Source: DASXIW01 sp036497785 (lineage in GTDB: Bacteria > Pseudomonadota > Alphaproteobacteria > Acetobacterales > Acetobacteraceae). From it: a stretch of 8,289 nt of DNA. The position numbers and the translations under genes were made by a program. Below, in pieces: positions 1 to 6,354 of this stretch. The stretch's first letter is position 1, and each line of letters opens with the position of its first letter. The notes beneath the pieces were generated by a model. It saw only the letters and a program-made list of their open reading frames with translations, was not told the origin of the DNA and ran no database searches. The stretch spans positions 1-8,289 of the forward strand of contig DASXIW010000247.1 in NCBI GenBank assembly GCA_036497785.1, written 5' to 3'.

Positions 1-1258
1 CCACGGTGCCAGCGTGGTACTGCACCGTCGAGATATCGTAGGCGCGTTGCGCCGCCGCCACCGTCGCCGTCTCCTCGGTGAGTTGGTTGCCAGTCTGGTG
101 GACTCCCGCCAGCCCATCCTCGACATTCGACAGCGCGGAGATGATCGACTTGCGATAGTCGTCCAGCAATTCGACATAGCGCGCCTTGCTGAATTCAAGC
201 TGGCCCCTGAGCATCCCGCCCTCGAAGATGGGTTGGACAATGCCGCCCGCCAGCGCATAAATCGCGGAGGGCGGGGAGAACCCTGCCATCGCCAGGCTCT
301 CCATGCCGCCCGACGCCGTAAGCGTGACGCTCGGAAGGAAATCAGCGCGCGCCACCTTGATATTGGCATTGGCGGAGATCAGCTCCGCCTCCGCTTCATA
401 GACATCCGGGCGACGCTCCAACAAATCGGCCGGCAATCCCGGTGCGACGCATGGCATTGTCAGATTCAACAAGCTATCCGGCGCCAGCTTCACGCTCTCA
501 GGCGTCTCGCCGAGCAGGATCGCGAGCGCGTCGATGGCCTGCGACAATTGCTGCCGCAGCGGTGGAATCGATGCGAGTAGCGCGTTCACCAAGGTCTCCT
601 GTTGCGCGACATTGAGTGCCGACGCCGTACCGAATTGGACCTGGTCACGTATGCCACCGAGGATCTGCTCCGCGGCTGCCAAATTGTTCTGCGCGATCGC
701 GATCCGGTCCTGAAGCGCCAAGGCCTGAAAATATGTCGCCGCCACACTGCTCACGGTCGCCAGCGCGATCACCTGTTCATCGTAGCGGTCGGCAATGGCG
801 GTCTCCTTGGCGGCCTCCAACGCGGCGTGATTCTTTCCCCAGAAGTCGATCTCGTATGAGGCATTCACTCCGAGATCGAATTCGTTGAAGGTGATGAGCC
901 TGTTGGTGGTGGTTGCGAGCATGCGCTGCGTGCTCGGGCCGGCAGTCGCACTGACTGACGGCAGCAGCGGGGCGCCGGCGATACGCGCCTGGGCATCGGC
1001 TTCCCTGATTCGCGCAACCGCGGCGGCAATATCGAAATTCTGGGCTTCGGCTTGCTGGATGAAGCCATCCAGCTGTGGCGAGCCAAAGCCACGCCACCAA
1101 CCATCCGCCGGCCACAAAGCCTGCCCGGATGCGCCCATTTCACGCCATCCGGCAGGCAGCGGGACGACGGGACGGTGATAGTTTGGGCCAACGGCACAGC
1201 CGGATAGGAGCGTCGTGGTCACCACAACGCTCGCCGTCAACCACAGGCTTAGGCGCAT
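1..1258 (-). CDS. NodT-family RND efflux outer membrane lipoprotein (3' end cut off by window edge)
   Basis: Outer membrane channel of a tripartite efflux pump (TolC/OprM/NodT class), which exports substrates delivered by an inner membrane pump and a periplasmic adaptor. Reading from ATG at 1258 gives 419 codons without a stop. Residues 1-21 form a lipoprotein signal peptide ending in the lipobox LLSGC, with C21 the predicted lipidated cysteine, followed by the family motif GPNY (24-27). Other family marks are YEIDFWGK (135-142), the second-repeat hallmark GLPADLLERRPDV (274-286) and FLPSVTLTASGG (307-318), so both halves of the duplicated OEP fold are visible. Family members are usually about 460-500 residues, so only the last helices are missing. 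The start is supported by the signal peptide and by a GGGGA Shine-Dalgarno-like run at 1264-1268, 5 nt upstream. No pump or adaptor gene precedes it; they may lie beyond the left edge. Substrate cannot be told. Class assignment is secure. Confidence 0.93.
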   Translation of the reverse strand, partial: MRLSLWLTASVVVTTTLLSGCAVGPNYHRPVVPLPAGWREMGASGQALWPADGWWRGFGSPQLDGFIQQAEAQNFDIAAAVARIREADAQARIAGAPLLPSVSATAGPSTQRMLATTTNRLITFNEFDLGVNASYEIDFWGKNHAALEAAKETAIADRYDEQVIALATVSSVAATYFQALALQDRIAIAQNNLAAAEQILGGIRDQVQFGTASALNVAQQETLVNALLASIPPLRQQLSQAIDALAILLGETPESVKLAPDSLLNLTMPCVAPGLPADLLERRPDVYEAEAELISANANIKVARADFLPSVTLTASGGMESLAMAGFSPPSAIYALAGGIVQPIFEGGMLRGQLEFSKARYVELLDDYRKSIISALSNVEDGLAGVHQTGNQLTEETATVAAAQRAYDISTVQYHAGTV

Positions 1259-1339
1259 CAAATTCCCCAGTCCCGAAACTCAGGCATCGAGATAGGGGCG
1301 CGAGGTTGAGCTTTGGAGGGCTTTTACCTTGCTACGGGA

Positions 1340-2572
1340 TTACAGATTGCAGCACAGACAATCAGCTGGAACATTCCGGTGAATAGCCGTCACCGCACCC
1401 CAGCCACCATCGCAAACCCCGGATACCACCGCGCCACCGCCAGCCCACCCGTGGCGAACGACAGCAGCATAACCCCCGCCAACACCGCCGCCGAAACCCG
1501 ATAGCCGGGCAGGGGCGACCGCTCCCGCCAACTCAACAACAGCAACGCCCAGCACGCTGCCCGGCTGCACGCCGCCGAAATGCGCCCCGTAATCCACGTG
1601 CAGCGCCGCCGCTCCATGCGCCACCGGAATCACGGAGGGAATCACCACCCGCGCCGCCTGGATCTGGATCTGCGTCTTCGCCCGTCCCGCCGGCATCCGG
1701 AAGCTCACGATGAACAGCGCCACCAGCATCGCCATGATCCCGCCGGATGCGCCCACCGAAACCCTGGTCGGCGTCGACAACATCAAGGACATGCCCGAAC
1801 CCGCCAGCGCCCCCGCCGCGAAAATCACGAACATCCACACCCGCCCCAGCAGCCGCTCCAGCGCCCAACCCGCCAGTGCGAACGCAATGCAGTTCATCAC
1901 CAGATGCGCCATGTTCGCGTGCAGCCACGGCGCGGTGAACAGCCGCCACCACTGCCCGGTGGAAACCAGCTTGCCGCTCAGCCCGCCCATGGCGACCAAC
2001 GTGCGAATATTCGGCGCGTGCCCGGGCCCCTCCGGCCCAATCCCCAGCCGCTGCTCCAGCACGAAAACGTCGATAAACCCCGCCAGCATCGGCACCGTCA
2101 GCCACGGCGCCCGAAATCCCACCACCCCCATTGGCCGGTCCGGCGCCACAGACGGCAGCGCGGCCCAGGGATTCACGCTCACCGCCGCACGCCGGCGTTC
2201 CATCTCCTGCACGATGACGTCCAGCGGCACCACGAAGGAATTCGGGATCGAAAACAGCTTCTGCTTGCGGCCACCTTTCGGGTCGCGCATCACCGCGCGC
2301 GTCCAATACATCCGCCTGCGCTTGGAACTGGCGGTGGCGGGCAAGGAAAATGGCCCAAGATCCTCCCACCGCACCGCCTTCGCCCGGCACAAAGACCGTA
2401 ACACCACGCCCGTCCGGTCAATCTCCAGCCTCGGCACGCCCCTGAGCACCATAATCAGGCACAACATCCCGATGCAGATGAGGAAACTGGCGGATCTCAT
2501 CGGCCCGTTCTGCGGGGGTGCCGCCATCCCGACTCTGTGAAGATGCACCACGTTCAACACGCCGCGCCCCAC
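1340..2572 (-). CDS. Rhomboid-family intramembrane serine protease with N-terminal PH-like region; apparently frameshifted near both ends
   Basis: Membrane protease predicted to cleave transmembrane segments of other proteins inside the bilayer. The open frame from GTG at 2572 encodes 410 residues. Residues 26-45 form a hydrophobic segment. Residues 46-130 (RLEIDRTGVVLRS, AVRWEDL, FSIPNSF) resemble a bacterial PH-like domain. The rhomboid domain spans about 155-345: WWRLFTAPWLH, the HxxxxHxxxN signature (H218, H223, N227), GASG with nucleophile S276, and GAHFGG with catalytic H331, so the serine-histidine dyad is intact. After about residue 338 this frame turns into glycine/valine-rich, non-membrane sequence, while another frame continues with a typical last helix (see 1390-1560). 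The real N terminus also appears to be in another frame (see 2554-2664). Other possible starts are ATG 2527 and ATG 2500. It lies 114-206 bp downstream of the helicase on the same strand, depending on start. Family call is strong; exact boundaries are not. It may be a pseudogene or carry sequencing errors. Confidence 0.8.
   Translation of the reverse strand: MGRGVLNVVHLHRVGMAAPPQNGPMRSASFLICIGMLCLIMVLRGVPRLEIDRTGVVLRSLCRAKAVRWEDLGPFSLPATASSKRRRMYWTRAVMRDPKGGRKQKLFSIPNSFVVPLDVIVQEMERRRAAVSVNPWAALPSVAPDRPMGVVGFRAPWLTVPMLAGFIDVFVLEQRLGIGPEGPGHAPNIRTLVAMGGLSGKLVSTGQWWRLFTAPWLHANMAHLVMNCIAFALAGWALERLLGRVWMFVIFAAGALAGSGMSLMLSTPTRVSVGASGGIMAMLVALFIVSFRMPAGRAKTQIQIQAARVVIPSVIPVAHGAAALHVDYGAHFGGVQPGSVLGVAVVELAGAVAPARLSGFGGGVGGGYAAVVRHGWAGGGAVVSGVCDGGWGAVTAIHRNVPADCLCCNL
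1390..1560 (-). other. Displaced C-terminal segment of the rhomboid protease (different reading frame)
   Basis: On the minus strand, the frame with codons starting at positions divisible by 3 reads ALLLLSWRERSPLPGYR, then a hydrophobic helix (AAVLAGVMLLSFATGGLAV), then ARWYPGFAMVAGVR and a TGA stop at 1390-1392. This is what is expected after the AHxGG motif of a rhomboid: a final transmembrane helix and a short tail. The main rhomboid frame here gives low-complexity glycine/valine sequence. Skipping one base within about 1540-1570, for example one G of the GGGC runs, would join HFGGVQPGSVL to ALLLLSW. I infer one extra base (or two missing) relative to an intact ancestor. Whether it is a real mutation or a sequencing error cannot be told here. 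Confidence 0.6.
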
Positions 2573-2664
2573 GCCGCCGCCAACCCCAGCACCAGACAGA
2601 TTGTGCCCACCGTCAGCAGCCTGCCCCGCCGCGGCTGGAATATCGCCTTGGTGTCCGCGCTCAT
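2554..2664 (-). other. 36-codon ORF, probably the displaced N terminus of the rhomboid gene
   Basis: ATG at 2664 opens a 36-codon frame that starts MSADTKAIFQPRRGR, continues into a hydrophobic segment (LLTVGTICLVLGLAAAWGAA) and stops with TGA at 2554-2556. A positively charged leader followed by a membrane helix is what a PH-like membrane protein commonly has before its domain. The GTG start of the main frame (2572) lies inside this segment and has no convincing ribosome site, whereas ATG 2664 is preceded by a GGGG run within 10 nt. Joining the two needs the opposite shift (one missing base or two extra) to the one at the C-terminal end, and both outer pieces are in the same frame. Alternatively it is a short leader ORF or chance. 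Confidence 0.4.
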
Positions 2665-2778
2665 GGCCGCCCCGGTTGTGTTTCTAACCAATATTCATAA
2701 CGATACAACAACATCTCGTTAAGAAGCCGTATTGTGATTGGCGTTTGACTTTATACTCTCGCCCGGCCGGCGTCCCAC
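2665..2778 (-). promoter_or_regulatory. AT-rich spacer between helicase and rhomboid genes with a 24-bp dyad; likely promoter region
   Basis: These 114 bp are the only strongly AT-rich stretch in the window (2701-2760 is 40% G+C by count). On the minus strand they precede the rhomboid start. A dyad with arms TAACGA (2698-2703) and TCGTTA (2716-2721) is separated by 12 bp and has one more symmetric position inside each arm, so it could be an operator. TTGTTG within the dyad could serve as a -35 element, but no good -10 at the right spacing was found. I see no terminator with a U-tract for the helicase. The promoter role is inferred from composition and position only. Confidence 0.35.
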
Positions 2779-5280
2779 CTATCCGAACAAATTCCCCTGC
2801 CGCTGCCGCGCCTTCCGCTGGTTCGGCCGAAACACCGCCGGCACCCGCGCGGTGGGCTGGAAGGGCGGCGGCTCGGCTTCGCCCGTCGCCTCGGCCACCA
2901 GCGTCTCCGCCTCCGCCAACAACGCGTCGTCGCCCTCGCCGTTGCGCACGCTCTCCTGCCCGATATCCAGCAACACCGGGACCGCCAGCGGCGAGACGCG
3001 CGACAGCACCATATGACGTATCCGCCCCTTCACCCGGGCCAGCATCCCCGCGATCCGGTCCAGATCCGTCAGTCCTCCGGTCGCATCTCTGCGTGTCGCC
3101 CGCAGCAATATGTGGTCCGGCTGGTGGCGCCGCAGCACGTCGTACACAAGGTCGCTATTCACCGTCACTTGGCGGCGGTTCTTCTCCGCCCCGGGATGGT
3201 ACCGCTCGATTAGCCCCGCGATCACCGCCACATTGCGAAATGTCCGCCGCAGCATGGAGCTTTCCGCCATCCACGCCTCAAGATCATCCCCCAGCATGTC
3301 CTGCTCGAACAGCCGCGCCACATCCAGCGGCTCGCGGGCACTCCACGTCGCCAGCACGTAATCGGTCGCGACAAACCCCAGCGGCTGAAACCCCGCCCGC
3401 TCCAGCCGGCGCGTCAGCAACATGCCCAAAGTCTGATGCGCGTTCCGCCCCTCGAAGCAATAGGCCACCAAGTACCAGCGGTCCCCGCGCGGAAACGTCT
3501 CCACCAGCAAGTCATTCCGCCCCGGCATGCGGGATCGCGATTTCTGCAAGGCGAGCCATTCCCGCACCGGCTCCGGAAACGCCCCCCATGTGGATGGGTC
3601 CTGCAACATCCCCCGCACCCGTGCGGCGAGGTTGGTGGTCATCGGCATCCGCCCACCCGCATAGGCCGGCACCATAGGGTCGCCTGTGCCCCCATCGGCC
3701 ACCTCGCAAACATTCTCCCGCACGCGCAAAAAGCTCAGCAGCCGGCCGGCGAACATGAACGTGTCCCCCGGCGTCAGCATGTTCACAAAATACTCTTCCA
3801 CCTCGCCCAGCGTTCCGCCGCCGCGCCCGCCATAGCGAACCTTCAGCACGGGCGCTTCCACGATGGTGCCGATATTCATCCTGTGCTGCCGCGCGATCCG
3901 CTCGCTGCGCACATGCACCCGCCCCTCGGAATCCCGGAACAGCTTGCGATATCGCTCATAGGCGGACAGCGCGTACCCGCCATCCTCCACAAACCGCACC
4001 ACATCGTCGAAATCCGCCCGAGCGAGCCCCGCATAGGGCGTGGCCAGCCGAACCTCGTCGTACAGCGCATCCGGCAAAAACGGCCCCGCGCACGCTACCC
4101 CCAGCACATGCTGCGCCAATACATCCAACCCGCCCGCGCGCGGCGGATCGCCATCCAACTCGCCGGCCGCCACACCCAGAATCGCCGCCTCGCATTCCAA
4201 AACCTCGAACCGGTTCGCCGGCACCAAAATCGCCTTGGACGCCTCGTCCATCCGATGGTTTGCCCGCCCGACACGCTGCAATAATCGGGACACCCCCTTC
4301 GGCGCGCCCACCTGCAGCACCTGGTCGACGCCGCCCCAGTCGATGCCCAGATCCAGTGAACTCGTCGCCACCACAGCGCGCAGCTTCCCCTCCGCCATCG
4401 CGGCCTCGACCCGCTTGCGCTGCTCCATTTCAAGGCTGCCGTGATGGACCGCAATCGGCAGCGTCGCCTCGTTCAGCTTCCATAATTCCCGGAACAGCAA
4501 TTCCGCCTGCGCCCGCGTATTGACGAACACGATGGTCATCCCCGCCTGCCGGATGCGGCTGAGGATCTCCGGCGCGCTGAACAACCCCATATGCCCGGAC
4601 CAGGGCAGCCGCCCATCCGGCAGAATCATGCTTATCTCCGGCGCCGCCCCGCCCGAGACCTCGATGATCCGCACTTCGCGCGGCCCCACATAATCCGCCA
4701 TCGCCTGCCGATGCGCGACCGTGGCCGACAACCCCACCCGCCGCGCCCCCGGCGCCAGCGCGCCCAGCCGCGCCAGCCCCAGCGCCAGCATGTCCCCGCG
4801 CTTGGTGCCGGCCAGCGCATGCACCTCGTCGATCACCACCCGCTCCAGCGTCGCGAACATGCGCGGCGCTTCCGGCAACGAAATCAGCAGCGCCAGACTC
4901 TCCGGCGTGGTCAAAAGCAGGTTGGGCGGGTTCTCTCGCTGTTTGCGACGCATTTCGCCACTGGTATCGCCGGAGCGGGTGCCGATGGTGATATCCAGCC
5001 CCAGTTCGCTCACCGGGCGCATCAGGTTGCGCGCGATATCGGCCGCCAGGGCTTTCAGCGGGGAGACGTATAAACTGTGGATTCCGGGTCTTGGAGAGGC
5101 GAAAAGTGCGATCAAAGATGGCAAAAACCCCGCCAGGGTTTTGCCCCCGCCAGTGGGTGCGATCAGCAGCGCGTCCTCGCCGGCCCGTGCGGCATCCAGC
5201 ACCGCGAGTTGGTGCGCTCGCGGCGTCCAGCCCTGGCGGGCGAACCATCCGGCAAAAGGTTCCGGCAATGTTCCAGTCAT
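2779..5280 (-). CDS. Ligase-associated DEXH-box helicase (Lhr-Core type)
   Basis: Superfamily 2 ATPase of the Lhr family, 833 residues, matching the usual 800-830 of the 'ligase-associated DNA damage response' subfamily. Visible motifs: WTPRAHQ (Q-like motif, 18-24), APTGGGKT (Walker A, 41-48), TTPESL (124-129), DEVH (motif II, 151-154), SAT (motif III, 185-187), VFVNTRAQAE (motif IV region, 251-260), TSSLDLGIDWG (motif V, 306-316) and QRVGRANHR (motif VI, 335-343). The remaining half is the Lhr winged-helix plus C-terminal core. Characterised relatives are ATP-driven 3'-5' single-strand translocases that unwind DNA or RNA:DNA duplexes; that activity here is inferred. ATG 5280 is chosen because MTGTLPEPFAGWFARQGWTPR is the normal family N terminus; the frame stays open far upstream only as antisense of the exonuclease gene. 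No clear Shine-Dalgarno precedes it. The protein ends in QRQGNLFG, which loosely resembles a beta-clamp-binding motif. It is transcribed away from its partner exonuclease and ligase. Confidence 0.96.
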   Translation of the reverse strand: MTGTLPEPFAGWFARQGWTPRAHQLAVLDAARAGEDALLIAPTGGGKTLAGFLPSLIALFASPRPGIHSLYVSPLKALAADIARNLMRPVSELGLDITIGTRSGDTSGEMRRKQRENPPNLLLTTPESLALLISLPEAPRMFATLERVVIDEVHALAGTKRGDMLALGLARLGALAPGARRVGLSATVAHRQAMADYVGPREVRIIEVSGGAAPEISMILPDGRLPWSGHMGLFSAPEILSRIRQAGMTIVFVNTRAQAELLFRELWKLNEATLPIAVHHGSLEMEQRKRVEAAMAEGKLRAVVATSSLDLGIDWGGVDQVLQVGAPKGVSRLLQRVGRANHRMDEASKAILVPANRFEVLECEAAILGVAAGELDGDPPRAGGLDVLAQHVLGVACAGPFLPDALYDEVRLATPYAGLARADFDDVVRFVEDGGYALSAYERYRKLFRDSEGRVHVRSERIARQHRMNIGTIVEAPVLKVRYGGRGGGTLGEVEEYFVNMLTPGDTFMFAGRLLSFLRVRENVCEVADGGTGDPMVPAYAGGRMPMTTNLAARVRGMLQDPSTWGAFPEPVREWLALQKSRSRMPGRNDLLVETFPRGDRWYLVAYCFEGRNAHQTLGMLLTRRLERAGFQPLGFVATDYVLATWSAREPLDVARLFEQDMLGDDLEAWMAESSMLRRTFRNVAVIAGLIERYHPGAEKNRRQVTVNSDLVYDVLRRHQPDHILLRATRRDATGGLTDLDRIAGMLARVKGRIRHMVLSRVSPLAVPVLLDIGQESVRNGEGDDALLAEAETLVAEATGEAEPPPFQPTARVPAVFRPNQRKARQRQGNLFG

Positions 5281-5334
5281 TGCTGATACATAGGGGGTCT
5301 GGCGCAAAACGCTAACCCGGCCCACATCCATCCG
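5281..5334. promoter_or_regulatory. 54-bp divergent intergenic region between helicase and exonuclease
   Basis: The start codons of the helicase (minus) and exonuclease (plus) are only 54 bp apart, so promoters for both directions must overlap here or lie inside the opposing coding regions. I see no consensus -35/-10 pair, no GTTC-type alphaproteobacterial LexA box, and no good Shine-Dalgarno in front of either start. Very short leaders or leaderless transcripts are possible. A shared control region is inferred from geometry alone. Confidence 0.4.
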
Positions 5335-6354
5335 ATGCCGCATCCAAAAACATGGCTGAAACCCGTAGGCTCCGGCTTGTTTTGCGAGCCCGGCAATTTC
5401 TTCATCGACCCCATCCGCCCGGTCGATCGCGCCATCATCACCCACGCCCATTCCGACCATGCCCGCCCCGGCCACCGTGCCGTGCTGGCAAGCCAGGAGA
5501 CGCTGGCATTGATGATGGCGCGTATGGGCGAGGGCATGGCGGGCGAGAGCCAGCGTGCGCTGTCCTGGGGCGAACGCTTGCGAATCAACGATGTAACGGT
5601 TTGGCTGGAACCCGCCGGTCATGTACTGGGCAGCGCGCAGGTGGTCGTTGAATGGCAGGGCACCCGCGTCGTCGCCAGCGGCGACTACAAGCGCCGGCCG
5701 GACCCGACCTGTGCGGCCTTCATTCCGGTGCCCTGCGACGTGTTCATCACCGAGGCCACCTTCGCCCTCCCGGTCTTCCGCCATCCACCGGCAGAGAATG
5801 AAATCGCCCGGCTGCTCGACAGCGTCGCCCTGTTTCCGGATCGCACCCATGTGGTTGGCTGTTATTCTCTCGGAAAGACACAGCGTCTGATCGCCCTGCT
5901 GCGTGAGGCCGGCTGGGACGGGCCGATCTGGTTGCATGGCGCGCTCACCGCCATGTGTCGGGTGTACGAGGAGCTCGGCGTCGCCCTTGGCGATTTGCGC
6001 CCTGCCACCGTGGCGGCGAAAGCCAATCTTGTGGGGCAGATCGTGCTGGCGCCGCCAAGCGCCGTGGCCGATCGCTGGGCGCGGCGATTGGCCGATCCCG
6101 TGGTGTGCATGGCGTCCGGCTGGATGCGCGTGCGCCAGCGGGCCAGGCAGGGTGGGGTGGAGCTGCCGCTGGTCATTTCCGACCATGCCGATTGGGACGA
6201 ACTGAACGCCACGCTGGAGGAGGTCGGCGCGCCGGAGGTGTGGGTGACGCATGGGCGGGAGGAGGCGTTGATCCATGAGGCCGCCAAGCACGGTATAGCC
6301 GGGCGCGCCTTGCGGCTGGTGGGCTACAGCGACGAAGGGGAGGCGGAGGCATGA
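5335..6354 (+). CDS. Ligase-associated DNA exonuclease (metallo-beta-lactamase / beta-CASP fold)
   Basis: Predicted metal-dependent DNA nuclease of 339 residues, related to the SNM1/Artemis group, which trims DNA ends before ligation. The metal-binding HxHxDH motif is HAHSDH at residues 37-42, followed by GHVLGS (95-100, motif 3 histidine), SGDYK (115-119, bridging aspartate), TEATFALP (139-146), SDHADW (282-287) and VTHG (304-307). All expected metal ligands are present, so the enzyme looks active. The N terminus (WLKPVGSGLFCEPGNFFIDP) is complete for the family, supporting ATG 5335, though no clear ribosome site precedes it. Its stop overlaps the ligase start by 4 bp (ATGA), indicating one transcript and translational coupling. 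The helicase gene is divergent, 54 bp away. Family assignment rests on motifs and on the neighbouring ligase; nuclease polarity cannot be read from sequence. Confidence 0.95.
   Translation: MPHPKTWLKPVGSGLFCEPGNFFIDPIRPVDRAIITHAHSDHARPGHRAVLASQETLALMMARMGEGMAGESQRALSWGERLRINDVTVWLEPAGHVLGSAQVVVEWQGTRVVASGDYKRRPDPTCAAFIPVPCDVFITEATFALPVFRHPPAENEIARLLDSVALFPDRTHVVGCYSLGKTQRLIALLREAGWDGPIWLHGALTAMCRVYEELGVALGDLRPATVAAKANLVGQIVLAPPSAVADRWARRLADPVVCMASGWMRVRQRARQGGVELPLVISDHADWDELNATLEEVGAPEVWVTHGREEALIHEAAKHGIAGRALRLVGYSDEGEAEA
6339..6343 (+). promoter_or_regulatory. Ribosome binding site of the DNA ligase gene
   Basis: GGAGG lies 7 nt before the ligase ATG at 6351, inside the last codons of the exonuclease. 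A second GGAGG at 6345-6349 is too close to the start to be used in the standard way. The strong site and the ATGA overlap fix the ligase start and suggest reinitiation by ribosomes finishing the exonuclease. Confidence 0.75.

Noticed and set aside
1259..1339. Short minus-strand frame ending RPYLDA and a stop just before the NodT gene, possibly the tail of a pump gene
   Set aside because: Only about 20 codons are open before an upstream in-frame TAA; too short to support a remnant.
1580..2540. Long plus-strand open frames (273 and 276 codons) over the rhomboid gene
   Set aside because: They are rich in Arg, Pro and His with no recognisable domain and lie antisense to a gene with clear catalytic motifs; typical high-GC shadow frames.
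5281..6291. Upstream extension of the helicase frame to 1170 codons
   Set aside because: The extra 337 codons are antisense to the exonuclease gene, show no domain, and the family N terminus is at ATG 5280.
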